DNA of 61,311 nt from an uncultured Bacteroidales bacterium (GCA_903830915.1 CAIKVR010000175.1:1-61311), one strand, 5' to 3'; positions 45,958 through 55,435 are shown, counted from the first letter of the stretch. Program-made: numbers and translations. The notes: generated from the sequence alone by a model not told the origin.

Positions 45958-46209
45958 CTAAGCACCAAATAAAGAAGATTTTTTGATATTTGCCACGGCA
46001 AGTATTGCCAAGAAAGGATTTTGATTATTCTTTTTGGCAGTTTTAAAGATAGAATGAATTTGACAGTAAGTATCAGTTTCCATTTGGGATTTGAACATAC
46101 CACTTACCTTCTGTTTTACTTTTAGATTCCTAATGGCTCTTTCGGAAGCGTTGTTTTCATACGGAGCGTAAGGGTCAAAAAGGAATTTAAGTTGAATACT
46201 CAGGAGCAA
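45958..46209 (-). pseudogene. IS66-type transposase C-terminal remnant
   Basis: The translated remnant keeps only about 80 residues, including YENNASERAIRNLKVKQK followed by VSGMF. This is the C-terminal segment of IS66-family DDE transposases (family pattern NN-x-x-E-R-x-x-R-x-x-K-x-x-K-x-x-S-G). A stop codon precedes it in frame at 46216-46218, and no upstream catalytic core is present, so the gene is dead. It marks the junction between the PUL and the neighbouring chromosome and may be a trace of the event that brought the locus in or rearranged this spot. I found no inverted terminal repeats around it. Confidence 0.75.
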
Positions 46210-46259
46210 ACGAAGTTATTCAATAATTAAGCTACCATACAAGTAGACCCTAATTACTT

Positions 46260-47087
46260 CTATTCAGCCTTTTCAGCCAACACGATTTTGGAACTGCCAG
46301 TGTTTTTAACAGGTTCAATTTGTCCCACAAAACCCACACTTCCATACTCGATTCCGACACAAACTAAATAAGTGAAATGGCTCATCACATCCGTTGGAAT
46401 TATCTTTTCCAATGTCAACTCAAAACTTTGTTCAGAAATTAATTCGTTGGTGGAAAGCCATTCAGTTTCGGTCATGACAGACATTGCAGGATAAGATTCC
46501 GAAAAGAATTGATAAGGCTTAAATTTCCGTTTCTCCTCATCAAAATAAATATCGGATATCAGTCCCAATGAGAACTTCAACCGGAAATAGGACACTTTCC
46601 GCACGTTATACAAATCGTTTTGAGTATTAATTCGGGGAAGTTTTATGCTTAACGATTGCGCTTCTTTATTCAGCTCAAACTGGATATATGCCCTGAAAAC
46701 AGAATTAAATGTAAAATTCCGGTTCAGATTAAATCCCTCAAGTGCCTGCGGGTACTTGCTTAATTCCAGCCAGCGTTCGCCGATAACATGTTCTGTATCC
46801 AGATTGATCAGCTTTTTCCCCATTCCATTCCATACCGGTGAAACATTAAAATCACCCATTTTTTTGAATGCGCTGGTTGCCTGATTAAGATATCTTGAAA
46901 AAAGCACGCAGGCAGCCCATTCATCTTGGTGTTTCCGCACCAATTCAAATTCAGCGCCTTTTTTCATTCTCTCTTTTGATGGTCCGCCTTTCATCCGCAT
47001 AAAAACCTTATCACTCCCTTTCATTGTATAATAAGAATATTCCTGAACGCCTCCGGTAATTTGAAAAGGTCCTTTTACTGTTGCCAT
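46260..47087 (-). CDS. Conserved Bacteroidota hypothetical protein
   Basis: The protein has 275 residues, no signal peptide and no transmembrane segment. The opening (MATVKGPFQITGGVQEYSYYT, then MRMKGGPSKERMKKG) resembles a family of short proteins common in Bacteroidota genomes that begin with a similar K-G-x-x-x-x-x-G motif and a following KGG segment. Their function is unknown. The rest is a mixed alpha/beta sequence without recognisable catalytic residues. The gene stands alone, between the IS66 remnant and metG, and has an unusual array of five 11-bp repeats upstream. The long upstream region suggests that its expression is regulated. Confidence 0.75.
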   Translation of the reverse strand: MATVKGPFQITGGVQEYSYYTMKGSDKVFMRMKGGPSKERMKKGAEFELVRKHQDEWAACVLFSRYLNQATSAFKKMGDFNVSPVWNGMGKKLINLDTEHVIGERWLELSKYPQALEGFNLNRNFTFNSVFRAYIQFELNKEAQSLSIKLPRINTQNDLYNVRKVSYFRLKFSLGLISDIYFDEEKRKFKPYQFFSESYPAMSVMTETEWLSTNELISEQSFELTLEKIIPTDVMSHFTYLVCVGIEYGSVGFVGQIEPVKNTGSSKIVLAEKAE

Positions 47088-47192
47088 ATTGTTGTTTTTT
47101 TGTTTTGATTAAATTCTACCCTGATAGCTATGAACTCCATAGTAAGTTCATAGACAAAATCTATTACAAAATTATATATTTATTTTAAATTA

Positions 47193-47200
47193 CAAAAATA
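47193..47200 (-). promoter_or_regulatory. Probable -7 element of the hypothetical gene
   Basis: A perfect TATTTTTG lies 106 bp upstream of the ATG at 47087 in minus-strand reading. A second candidate (TAATTTTG) lies at 47174-47167. The repeat array at 47231-47280 is 30 bp further upstream, a plausible place for an activator. Confidence 0.4.
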
Positions 47201-47230
47201 TCAATGTAATAATGCAATACTTAAAAGCGT

Positions 47231-47280
47231 TGTGATATTACTGTAATTAGAATGTAATGTTTCTGTGATGTGACTGTAAT
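47231..47280. repeat. Five direct TGTRAT repeats at exact 11-bp period
   Basis: Plus-strand hexamers TGTGAT, TGTAAT, TGTAAT, TGTGAT and TGTAAT begin at 47231, 47242, 47253, 47264 and 47275, with unrelated 5-bp spacers. The period of 11 bp is close to one helical turn, so all copies face one side of the DNA. The array lies in the 424-bp gap between the hypothetical gene and metG and most likely is a multi-site operator. The rest of this gap is AT-rich and carries the -7 elements and metG leader noted separately. Confidence 0.75.
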
Positions 47281-47414
47281 GTATATTACTATTCTATAGT
47301 TTTAACATAAGTATGGTAGCAAGAAAGTATCAGTTGTTTTGGAAAGGGAATAATCTCCGATACATTTTAGTTCATTACCAAAGAATAATAATTCCAAATT
47401 TCATTATTTGTCCG

Positions 47415-47422
47415 TATCTTTG
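47415..47422 (+). promoter_or_regulatory. Probable -7 element of metG
   Basis: TATCTTTG, followed by CA, matches the Bacteroidota -7 consensus (TAnnTTTG). It sits 89 bp before the metG ATG. No good TTTG lies 19-21 bp upstream. Confidence 0.5.
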
Positions 47423-47431
47423 CAGCCCGAT

Positions 47432-47504
47432 TTGGTTTATGGTTAGTCGGTTGACCCGTTAATTGGTTAATCGGTTATACAAAACGAATAAACCAATAAA
47501 CCAA
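47432..47504 (+). repeat. metG leader with repeat and complementary segments
   Basis: Just before the start codon the leader repeats AATAAACC about three times with an 8-bp period. The segment TTGGTTTAT (47432-47440) is exactly complementary to ATAAACCAA at 47488-47496 and again at 47496-47504, so the transcript can form alternative stems over the ribosome-binding region. A GGTTAnTCGGTT-like segment also recurs in between. Confidence 0.5.
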
Positions 47505-47511
47505 TAAACTT

Positions 47512-49551
47512 ATGACTACATTCAAACGTACCACCGTAACTTCGGCTTTGCCTTATGCCAACGGACCTGTTCATATCGGTCACCTGGCGGGTGTATATGT
47601 TCCTGCTGATATTTATGTACGCTACCTTAGGCTGAAAGGCGAGGAAGTGCTTTTTGTCGGAGGATCGGACGAACACGGTGTGCCTATTACCATCAAAGCC
47701 AAAAAAGAAGGCGTTTCGCCTCAGGATATTGTGGATCGTTACCACAGAATTATCAAAAAATCCTTCGAAGATTTTGGAGTTTCGTTTGATATTTATTCGC
47801 GTACCACTTCCAAAACACACAAAGAACTGGCTTCAGATATTTTCAAAACCATTTATGATAAAGGCGGTTTTGTGGAGAAAACCAGCGAACAATATTACGA
47901 CGAAACGGCTCAACAATTTCTTGCCGACCGTTACATTACCGGAAAATGTCCGCATTGCGGTAACGAAAATGCCTACGGCGACCAATGCGAATCCTGCGGA
48001 ACTTCATTGAACCCAACCGATTTGATTAATCCTAAATCGGCAATCAGCGGTTCAGCTCCTGTAATGCGCGAAACCAAACACTGGTATCTCCCACTCGACC
48101 AGCACGAAGCCTGGTTGCGTCAGTGGATTCTGGAAGACCACAAAGAATGGAAACCGAACGTGTACGGACAGTGCAAAAGCTGGCTCGATATGGGTTTACA
48201 GCCCCGTGCCGTAAGTCGTGACCTGGACTGGGGAATTCCGGTACCGGTTGCCGGTGCCGATGGTAAAGTATTGTATGTGTGGTTCGATGCGCCGATTGGT
48301 TATATTTCGAACACCAAAGAACTGCTGCCCGACAGTTGGGAAAAATGGTGGAAAGACCCTGAAACACGCTTGCTGCATTTTATCGGTAAAGACAATATTG
48401 TGTTCCACTGTATCGTGTTTCCGGCCATGCTGAAAGCCGAAGGTTCGTATATTTTGCCGGATAATGTTCCGGCTAATGAATTTTTAAATCTCGAAGGTGA
48501 TAAAATTTCTACCTCGCGCAACTGGGCGGTGTGGTTACATGAATATCTGGAAGATTTTCCCGGAAAACAGGACGTTTTGCGCTATGTGTTGACTGCCAAT
48601 GCTCCCGAAACCAAAGACAACGACTTTACCTGGAAAGATTTTCAGGCACGCAATAATAACGAGTTAGTTGCCATTTTTGGTAACTTTATCAACCGTGCGC
48701 TGGTACTTACTCAGAAATATTACGATGGCATAGTTCCGGCTTTGGGTGAACTGACAGACTACGACAAACAAACGCTTGACGAATTTGTAAACGTAAAAGC
48801 TGACGTAGAAAAATTACTCAACAATTTCCGCTTCCGCGATGCGCAAAAAGAAGCGATGAATCTGGCCCGAATCGGCAACAAATATCTGGCAGATACTGAG
48901 CCCTGGAAAGTGGCCAAAACCGATATGGACCGTGTGGCAACCATTATGCATCTGAGTTTGCAAATTGCTGCTAATCTTGCCATTGCATTCGAACCATTTT
49001 TGCCTTTTACTTCAGCAAAATTACGCACCATGCTGAATCTTTCCACTTTCGATTGGAAAGAACTCGGTCGGATTGACCTGCTGAAAGCCGGCGACCAACT
49101 TGGAACTCCTGAATTGCTTTTCGAGAAAATTGAGGATGAAACCATAGCAGCGCAGGTTCAAAAATTGCTGGACACTAAAAAGGCAAACGAAGTTGCTGCT
49201 TACAAACCAGCACCGGTAAAAGAAAATGTGGCTTTCGAAGATTTTACGAAACTGGATATCCGCGTGGCTACAGTGCTCGATTGCCAAAAAGTACCAAAAG
49301 CAGATAAATTGCTGCAGTTCCGGTTAGCTGATGGTATGGAGGAACGCACCATTTTGTCGGGTATAGCAGCCTACTACCCAAATCCGGAAGAGTTGATTGG
49401 TACGCAGGTTTGCTTTATTGCCAATTTCGAACCACGCAAACTTCGTGGTGTGATGAGCGAAGGTATGATTCTTTCAGCTGAAGATGCTGATGGAAAACTG
49501 GTATTGATACGGCCAAGTGCCACAGTTACGAATGGTGTGGAAGTGAAATGA
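47512..49551 (+). CDS. metG: Methionine-tRNA ligase (MetRS)
   Basis: The 679-residue protein charges tRNA-Met in the cytosol. It has the class I signature [12 protein letters not shown] (HIGH at 21-24), a zinc domain with [18 protein letters not shown], and KISTS (331-335) in place of KMSKS. An anticodon-binding helical part follows. The C-terminal tRNA-binding OB domain ([24 protein letters not shown]) is complete, so this is the long dimeric form. The start follows a leader with an 8-bp repeat. Codon usage and GC are higher than in the PUL, consistent with core chromosome. It is convergent with the antiporter gene downstream. Confidence 0.98.
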   Translation: MTTFKRTTVTSALPYANGPVHIGHLAGVYVPADIYVRYLRLKGEEVLFVGGSDEHGVPITIKAKKEGVSPQDIVDRYHRIIKKSFEDFGVSFDIYSRTTSKTHKELASDIFKTIYDKGGFVEKTSEQYYDETAQQFLADRYITGKCPHCGNENAYGDQCESCGTSLNPTDLINPKSAISGSAPVMRETKHWYLPLDQHEAWLRQWILEDHKEWKPNVYGQCKSWLDMGLQPRAVSRDLDWGIPVPVAGADGKVLYVWFDAPIGYISNTKELLPDSWEKWWKDPETRLLHFIGKDNIVFHCIVFPAMLKAEGSYILPDNVPANEFLNLEGDKISTSRNWAVWLHEYLEDFPGKQDVLRYVLTANAPETKDNDFTWKDFQARNNNELVAIFGNFINRALVLTQKYYDGIVPALGELTDYDKQTLDEFVNVKADVEKLLNNFRFRDAQKEAMNLARIGNKYLADTEPWKVAKTDMDRVATIMHLSLQIAANLAIAFEPFLPFTSAKLRTMLNLSTFDWKELGRIDLLKAGDQLGTPELLFEKIEDETIAAQVQKLLDTKKANEVAAYKPAPVKENVAFEDFTKLDIRVATVLDCQKVPKADKLLQFRLADGMEERTILSGIAAYYPNPEELIGTQVCFIANFEPRKLRGVMSEGMILSAEDADGKLVLIRPSATVTNGVEVK

Positions 49552-49596
49552 CCTCACTCATAGACCCTATCTACGTGGAGAGGAGAAATTTAGAAA

Positions 49597-49624
49597 CGTC
49601 TGACTAATAAATTTTAGTTGGACG
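49597..49624. other. Weak hairpin between metG and the antiporter gene
   Basis: An interrupted stem (CGTC-tg-ACTAA pairing with TTAGT-tg-GACG) lies 46 bp after the metG stop in the 203-bp convergent gap. It could stop both transcripts, but there is no strong T-run. Nothing else is visible in the gap. Confidence 0.35.
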
Positions 49625-49754
49625 GTTTAAATTATAGAGGTATTTAACCCATCTTGCAGATTTTCAGTCTCAACAGGTTAAATTGCAGTTAAAAAAGTCA
49701 TACAGAAATAGGGCGCATTAGTTTTTGAATCACCCTGTTTTATTTATCAATTAA

Positions 49755-52118
49755 CTACATTTCGGCCGACATCAAATCGATGGGAAGATTCGGAATATGC
49801 TTATTACGTGCTCCGGTATGCCAACGGCTGTTCTTCTTATTGATAATAAGTGTTGATGGTATATTTTCCAAATCATCTTTTCTCGATTCAGAAAGGAGAT
49901 TCCAGGTAGGACAGCTTATTAGGAGAAAACTTTGTTTGGCAAACACCGCTGATGAAAGCCTTGATGCTTTAATCATTTTTACTTCATTGGGAAATTGTTG
50001 ACGCAATTGATTAATTCCTTGTCGAATCACTTCGCTGGTTGTAGCAAGCTTATTCACATCAACAATACTGACAATCACATTTCTGTTATTGCGGATAAGC
50101 CGACGTGCATAACGCAACAAGAATTCATCCGATTCATCGTAAAGGTACACCAGTGTGGTTGTAATACTTGTAAAACCACGGTTGATAAAAATACCTACAC
50201 TGCAATTTGTATTATCAACAAAATACTTCGTTTTATCTTTAATAAGTGTTCCGGGGAAGAAGAATTGCTGTTGTTTGAAGATATTATTTACCATCCGGTT
50301 AAGCCAGCGTACATTCTGGAAGCGGGTGGTTTCTTTGAAAAACGGAATTCCGGATAACGAAACTCCTGCACCAACCAGCAGAAAATCAAAATTATTATGA
50401 TTGGTGGTTTTTACAATCTCCGATTCAATAATATCTGCAACTTTATATTCTGTTTCAATAGGTATATTCCGTAGATTTGCTTCCTCTTTAATTATTTTGA
50501 AACTTTCAACCGAAAATTGTTCACCAAAAATCGGGTTTGTATCCGTACCGGGTGTAATATGCAACGCTGTAACTTCCAGCGAATTTTTCGTTCCATCCAA
50601 TACTGTTTTAGCTACATCGAGTAATGCTTTTCCATTCTCAGGATTTCCAACAGCAATGAGCGTTTTGAAAATGCCCTGAGTTTTTTGGATAATGTATTCT
50701 TTTTCAATATCTTTTTCGGGAAATATGTAATTAATCAGTGATAAAGCCGGTGTGGTCATAAAGGTAGTTACCAAAGCCATTATGACTAACATAACGAAAA
50801 TAGCCGGCGGTAAAATACCCATTTCGTACCCGATATTCAGGACAATAAGTTCCATCAGCCCGCGTGTATTCATCAATACACCGATTGATAGGCTGTCTTT
50901 CCACGATTCGCCTAAAATCCGGGCAGTAAATGCTCCTCCGACAAACTTCCCTCCAACTGCTACCAAAATAAAGATTCCACAAATTCCCCATAAATAAGGC
51001 GAATTGAGCAATCCTATTTCGGTACGTAAACCCGTGAATACAAAGAATAACGGCAATAACAATGTCACTGAAACATCTTCAATTTTATCAATAATAAGTT
51101 TTCTGAAATTTGGCAACTGAGGCATTACAACTCCAGCCAAAAATGCTCCGAAAAGAGCGTGAATTCCAATTACTTGTGTAATAAATGACGATACAATCAA
51201 AATAAGCAGCAGAAATGCCACAATGCTTTTATTCAACACCTCACTGTTACTATAAATCTCACCCACTCTTTTCAAGAAAGGTTTGACGATAAGTAACATA
51301 AATATTACATATAGAACCGAGAATCCAATAGTATATAATGAACTTATAAAACTTCCCGTTTTGGCAATGGCAATTACAGCAGCCAGAATACACCAGGCAG
51401 TTACATCATCGTTTGCAGCACTGGCAATAGCCATGGTTCCCAAATGAGTTTTGCTCAATCCTTTTTCCTGAACAATACGAGCCAGAACGGGAAAGGCTGT
51501 AATACTCATGGAGATACCTATAAACAAGGCAAATGATAGAAAATCAGTATGACTGGCAGCAAATTCTTTGTAAACAAAATAAGCCAGAGTCATCCCCAGT
51601 AAATATGGAATCAGAATGCTTGCATGACTAATTACGTAGGTTTGACTTATTTTCTGTTTCAGAACGCCTACATTCAAATCCATACCTACGGTAAACATAA
51701 ACAATATAAGTCCTAATTGACTTATAATGTATAAGTTGCCTAACGAATTAGCCGCAAAAAGGAAATGAAATGCCTCGGGATAGAAATAACCTAATAGTGA
51801 TGGACCAAGAACGATACCTGCCAGAATTTCACCAATAACGGTAGGTTGTCCAATTTTTTTAAACAAATAACCAAAAAGGCGGGAAACTATTAGTATGGAA
51901 ATAATCTGCAGCAGAAGCATGGATGCTGGTTCTGCCAGATTATGTAAGATAGAGAATTTGAACATATCCAAACCACTACCACTAAGAACAGCATGAACTT
52001 TAAGTGGTGCTAGGCCATCAAATATCTCTCCTTTTTGAAACAGAAGATAGGTAAATACGGCAAACAAAGCCAGCATGACGATATAAAAAAGCCAGGTACG
52101 GAGTTGCGTATTTTTCAT
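49755..52118 (-). CDS. CPA2-family cation:proton antiporter with cytoplasmic USP-like domain
   Basis: The protein has 787 residues from the ATG at 52118, since the longer frame begins only with TTG. After one extra N-terminal helix come about 12 membrane segments of the Na+/H+ exchanger fold (GQPTVIGEILAGIVLGPSLLG, FMFTVGMDLNVGVLK, SAANDDVTAWCILA). The last 300 residues are soluble (TLIAVGNPENGKALLDVAK, LLVGAGVSLSGIPF, STLIINKK) and resemble universal-stress-type domains. It should exchange K+ or Na+ for protons. The gene stands alone, convergent with metG and divergent from the TerC gene. Confidence 0.92.
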   Translation of the reverse strand: MKNTQLRTWLFYIVMLALFAVFTYLLFQKGEIFDGLAPLKVHAVLSGSGLDMFKFSILHNLAEPASMLLLQIISILIVSRLFGYLFKKIGQPTVIGEILAGIVLGPSLLGYFYPEAFHFLFAANSLGNLYIISQLGLILFMFTVGMDLNVGVLKQKISQTYVISHASILIPYLLGMTLAYFVYKEFAASHTDFLSFALFIGISMSITAFPVLARIVQEKGLSKTHLGTMAIASAANDDVTAWCILAAVIAIAKTGSFISSLYTIGFSVLYVIFMLLIVKPFLKRVGEIYSNSEVLNKSIVAFLLLILIVSSFITQVIGIHALFGAFLAGVVMPQLPNFRKLIIDKIEDVSVTLLLPLFFVFTGLRTEIGLLNSPYLWGICGIFILVAVGGKFVGGAFTARILGESWKDSLSIGVLMNTRGLMELIVLNIGYEMGILPPAIFVMLVIMALVTTFMTTPALSLINYIFPEKDIEKEYIIQKTQGIFKTLIAVGNPENGKALLDVAKTVLDGTKNSLEVTALHITPGTDTNPIFGEQFSVESFKIIKEEANLRNIPIETEYKVADIIESEIVKTTNHNNFDFLLVGAGVSLSGIPFFKETTRFQNVRWLNRMVNNIFKQQQFFFPGTLIKDKTKYFVDNTNCSVGIFINRGFTSITTTLVYLYDESDEFLLRYARRLIRNNRNVIVSIVDVNKLATTSEVIRQGINQLRQQFPNEVKMIKASRLSSAVFAKQSFLLISCPTWNLLSESRKDDLENIPSTLIINKKNSRWHTGARNKHIPNLPIDLMSAEM

Positions 52119-52226
52119 ATTATCTGCTAAACTATTATTCAGTAATTCAATGTTTGTTGAACACAAAAATAACAGCTACGAGCTGCAAATCGTTCAGTGA
52201 CAAACAATGAAATATTTAAGCGAGTG

Positions 52227-52234
52227 CAAAGATA
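52227..52234 (-). promoter_or_regulatory. Probable -7 element of the antiporter gene
   Basis: TATCTTTG on the minus strand, about 110 bp before the antiporter ATG. A T-rich palindrome (TTAAGAA, four T, TTCTTAA; 52265-52282) lies between this promoter and the divergent one. Confidence 0.45.
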
Positions 52235-52300
52235 ATAATTTTTTGAAGTTAAGTGATTCAGAAATTAAGAATTTTTTCTTAAACTCACTGTAGGAACTAT

Positions 52301-52332
52301 TTTGCATATTTGGGTTTTATTGATTTACTTTG
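52301..52332 (+). promoter_or_regulatory. Probable promoter of the TerC-family gene
   Basis: TTTG (52301-52304), a 20-bp spacer and TTACTTTG (52325-52332) fit the Bacteroidota -33/-7 pattern with one mismatch in the -7 box. The predicted start is about 20 nt before the ATG at 52360. Confidence 0.5.
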
Positions 52333-52359
52333 TATCAAGTTTCAAAAAAACAGAAATTG

Positions 52360-53295
52360 ATGGGAATCGGAATAGAATTTTGGTTAGTTTTTATTGCCTT
52401 TGTAGCTGTAATGCTCAGTATGGATTTATTTGTTTTTCATAAAAAAGACAAAGCAGTGAACATGAAGGAAGCATTACTGTGGAGCGCATTCTGGATTAGT
52501 CTGGCTATTGCATTTAATTATGGCGTTTATTATTACTTTGGGAAAATAAAAGCGGTCGAATTTCTTACCGGTTACCTTATTGAGGAGTCGTTGAGTGTCG
52601 ATAACCTGTTTGTGTTTATTCTTATATTCGGATTTTTCAAAATCGATGCTAAATTTCAACACAAAATCCTTTTTTGGGGCATTATTGGTGCAATTATTAT
52701 GCGGGCATTTTTCATTTTTGCCGGTGTGGCGCTTATTCAGAAATTTGTGTGGGTAATGTACCTGTTTGGAGCGTTCCTTGTTTACACTGGTATTAAACTC
52801 ATTTTCGAAAAAGACGATGCTGAATACAATCCTAACAAGAATTTCTTTATCCGCGGCTTTAAAAAAGTATTTCCGGTAACAAATGACACGTCAAAATCGA
52901 GTTTCTTTGTTCGTCGGGACAAAATTCTGTATGCTACTCCTTTTTTTATTACTTTGCTGGTTATTGAAGCTTCCGATCTGATTTTCGCAGTGGATTCTAT
53001 CCCGGCTGTGCTTTCAGTTTCCAAAGATCCGTTTATCGTTTACACTTCGAATATATTTGCCATTTTGGGTTTGCGCTCAATGTATTTTGCGCTCAACGGC
53101 ATCATGGCCTATTTCCATTACCTGAAATATGCGCTGTCCGGTATTCTGACTTTTATCGGAATAAAAATGATGGTGAATGAATTCTGTGTAGAATTTGGCT
53201 ACCATTTCCAAATATCTAACTTTGTTTCGCTGGGAGTGATTGTGTCATTTCTGACAATATCAATTTTGCTTTCGGTGGCAATAAAGAAGAAGTAA
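52360..53295 (+). CDS. TerC/Alx-family integral membrane protein
   Basis: The protein has 311 residues from the ATG at 52360; an upstream TTG in frame overlaps the promoter. Nine or so membrane helices hold the family acidic residues (LSMDLFVF, EESLSVDNLFVFILIF, IEASDLIFAVDSIPAVLSV). Known relatives handle manganese efflux or are linked to tellurite resistance. No ter operon neighbours are present, so a metal-export or pH-related role is more likely than tellurite resistance. The stop is 7 bp from the stop of the convergent MFS gene. Confidence 0.93.
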   Translation: MGIGIEFWLVFIAFVAVMLSMDLFVFHKKDKAVNMKEALLWSAFWISLAIAFNYGVYYYFGKIKAVEFLTGYLIEESLSVDNLFVFILIFGFFKIDAKFQHKILFWGIIGAIIMRAFFIFAGVALIQKFVWVMYLFGAFLVYTGIKLIFEKDDAEYNPNKNFFIRGFKKVFPVTNDTSKSSFFVRRDKILYATPFFITLLVIEASDLIFAVDSIPAVLSVSKDPFIVYTSNIFAILGLRSMYFALNGIMAYFHYLKYALSGILTFIGIKMMVNEFCVEFGYHFQISNFVSLGVIVSFLTISILLSVAIKKK

Positions 53296-53302
53296 AACGG
53301 CT

Positions 53303-54553
53303 TTATTTCAACGATAATTTTCGCAACACCGGATTGATTTTCGCCGTAGCAGCTACCACAATCAGTGTCATTATTCCACCAAAAGCAACCGACGGAACCA
53401 ACCCCATAAACTTAGCCGCGATTCCCGACTCGAATGCACCCAACTCGTTGGACGAACCGATAAAAATGCTATTAACCGACCCAACCCGACCACGCATGTG
53501 TTCCGGTGTGTAAAGTTGCAGAATCGTTCCACGAATCACCACACTCACATTATCGAACACACCACTCAGGATTAAAAGTGCTACCGAAAGCCAGAAAAAA
53601 GTGGAAAATGCAAATCCAATCATACACAACCCAAAAGCTGCCACGCACAGCAGCAAAATTCGTCCGCTGTTATTAACAGGAGGATTAAACATTAGGTAAA
53701 TGGATGTAAAAATGGATCCAATAGCGGGACAAGCACGCAGAAATCCCAACCCTTCGGGTCCTACATGCAAAATATCGGATGCATAAACCGGCAACATAGC
53801 CACCGCACCACCAAACAGCACCGCAAACATATCAAGCGAGAATGCTCCAACCAATTCGGGCGATTTCATCACGAAACGAATGCCTTCACCTATTCGGCTA
53901 ATCATATCTTCAGTAGCAGAATCCAGTTTCCGAATCGTGTGTGCCACTTTCAAACCATTCACCATTGCCAGGGAAATCAGGTAAATAAAGAATACAGAAC
54001 CATATGCAACTGAAATTGACGAGAATGCATAAACCAATCCGCCAATAGCCGGTCCAACTACAGCTGCCGTTTGCCAGTTGGCACTATTCCAGGTCGCAGC
54101 ATTAGCATAATCTTTCTTATCCACAATATAACCGAGCAAAGCAGTGTTCGCAGGCATCAAAATTCCACGTGAAATTCCGGTCAGGAAAATGGTTATAAAA
54201 ATGGGCCAAATTCCAAACCGCTCAAAGGAATGAAAGGACTGAATGCTGTAAAGCGTTAGGATAGCCGAGCCAATAAGCAGCAAAAGTGTGGTAAAACGAA
54301 TGATTTTCTTTTTGTCCCATAAATCAACATAATGACCGGCAAACAATGAAACGGAAACCTGCGGTAGCACTTCCACCAACCCAATCATTCCTAACCAAAC
54401 CACATTTTTAGTCAGAAAATACATGTGCCAGCTCACAATCACCGACTGCATGAGCGTGGCCGTAGTCATAAAAAACCGATAACCCAGAAAATACCTGAAA
54501 TTGCGGTAGCGAATGGCTTGAAATGCTTCGTTTGAAGATAGATTTGGGGACAT
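53303..54553 (-). CDS. MFS transporter (enterobactin exporter-like MFS_3 group)
   Basis: This 416-residue protein has 12 hydrophobic segments. The family text appears early (FRYFLGYRFFMTTATLMQSVIV, GLVEVLPQVSVSLFAGHYVDLWDKKKI) with the MFS loop motif between helices 2 and 3 (GHYVDLWDKKK). The second half begins near SPELVGAFSLDMFAVLFGG. The substrate is unknown; relatives are drug or siderophore exporters. It follows the esterase gene by only 5 bp, so the two are co-transcribed. Confidence 0.88.
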   Translation of the reverse strand: MSPNLSSNEAFQAIRYRNFRYFLGYRFFMTTATLMQSVIVSWHMYFLTKNVVWLGMIGLVEVLPQVSVSLFAGHYVDLWDKKKIIRFTTLLLLIGSAILTLYSIQSFHSFERFGIWPIFITIFLTGISRGILMPANTALLGYIVDKKDYANAATWNSANWQTAAVVGPAIGGLVYAFSSISVAYGSVFFIYLISLAMVNGLKVAHTIRKLDSATEDMISRIGEGIRFVMKSPELVGAFSLDMFAVLFGGAVAMLPVYASDILHVGPEGLGFLRACPAIGSIFTSIYLMFNPPVNNSGRILLLCVAAFGLCMIGFAFSTFFWLSVALLILSGVFDNVSVVIRGTILQLYTPEHMRGRVGSVNSIFIGSSNELGAFESGIAAKFMGLVPSVAFGGIMTLIVVAATAKINPVLRKLSLK

Positions 54554-54558
54554 CGTTT

Positions 54559-55380
54559 TTATTTCCTCAATCCTTTAAAACAACTGTTAAAAAACAGGAG
54601 CTGATAGTTCACCGAGTTCGTCCAGTAATTCCAGTTGTGAGATCCGGGGCGTTCGGTGTAATCGTGGTCGATATTCAAAGCCATTAACCGGCGGTGCAAT
54701 GCTGCATTTATTTGATAGAAAAAATCGGAAGTACCGCAATCAATAATCAGGTCAAGATCTTTATTTTTCAGATTTTCAATCAGATTTATCACCGAACGGT
54801 TATCCCATTCCCCAGGGTTAGTTTCATAAGTTCCCAATCGTTTGGCGATGTCCCAACTTTTAGTGTTAAACCGCAAATCCACTCCACCACTCATACTGCC
54901 AGCATGTGCAAACAGGTTTTTGTTGCGGATAGCCAGATACAATGCTCCGTGACCACCCATGCTGAGTCCGGTAATAGCACGTGCATTACGGTTGGGTATG
55001 GTGGCATAATGCGCATCGACGTACGCAAGCAAATCTTTAATAATATACGACTCATACTGAAAAGTCGAATCAACCGGACTATCCAAATACCAACTGCTGT
55101 AACCGCCATCGGGGCAGACAATTATAAACTGATGTTCAGTGGAAAGTGCCTTGATAGTAGGAACAGTTTTAATCCATTTTGCATAATTATCGCTATAGCC
55201 ATGAAGCAAATACACCACCGGATAATGTTTGTGCTTTGAATAATTTTCGGGTACGATAACCACGTTTTTGATTTCTTTATGCATTTTAGTGGACATAACG
55301 GAAACAGTGTCCACTTGATTACGTGAAAAACCAAACTGAACGAGCAAAAGAACTGCTAAAAGGATAATGAATCGTTTCAT
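54559..55380 (-). CDS. Secreted alpha/beta-hydrolase esterase (esterase D/FrmB-like)
   Basis: The protein has 273 residues and a signal peptide (AVLLLVQFGFS). The fold is shown by YLLHGYSDNYAKW (oxyanion strand), the nucleophile elbow ITGLSMGGHGALYLA (Ser140), DCGTSDFF (acid) and GSHNWNYW (catalytic histidine). This family contains tributyrin esterases, feruloyl-esterase-like CE1 enzymes and S-formylglutathione hydrolases; with a signal peptide a carbohydrate or xenobiotic esterase is more likely. It is the first gene of a pair with the MFS transporter, so an export-coupled detoxification unit is possible, though not proven. Confidence 0.88.
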   Translation of the reverse strand: MKRFIILLAVLLLVQFGFSRNQVDTVSVMSTKMHKEIKNVVIVPENYSKHKHYPVVYLLHGYSDNYAKWIKTVPTIKALSTEHQFIIVCPDGGYSSWYLDSPVDSTFQYESYIIKDLLAYVDAHYATIPNRNARAITGLSMGGHGALYLAIRNKNLFAHAGSMSGGVDLRFNTKSWDIAKRLGTYETNPGEWDNRSVINLIENLKNKDLDLIIDCGTSDFFYQINAALHRRLMALNIDHDYTERPGSHNWNYWTNSVNYQLLFFNSCFKGLRK

Positions 55381-55396
55381 AAATTTGTTTTTTTAT

Positions 55397-55425
55397 CGAC
55401 CCTGTCGCTCAGAGCGATGGGGTCG
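55397..55425. repeat. Hairpin with TCGCTC core between two genes
   Basis: The outer stem CGACCC pairs with GGGTCG, and the inner TCGC pairs with GCGA around a 5-nt loop. It lies 11 bp after the stop of the 55436 gene and 17 bp before the esterase ATG. No T-run follows in the minus direction. It resembles the hairpin at 56829-56853 in its centre. Confidence 0.55.
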
Positions 55426-55435
55426 GTACAGGTTT

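Noticed and set aside
47467-47820. Minus-strand 117-codon open frame at the metG start
   Set aside because: Antisense to the HIGH-motif region of metG.
48759-49145. Minus-strand 128-codon open frame inside metG
   Set aside because: Antisense to conserved MetRS sequence; Ser-rich translation is a typical shadow frame.
52360-53295. Tellurite resistance system
   Set aside because: Only a TerC-like gene is present; no TerB, TerD or TerZ type genes are nearby, so a system call is not justified.
54694-55239. Plus-strand 181-codon open frame
   Set aside because: Fully antisense to the esterase gene with its catalytic motifs; no promoter or family sign.
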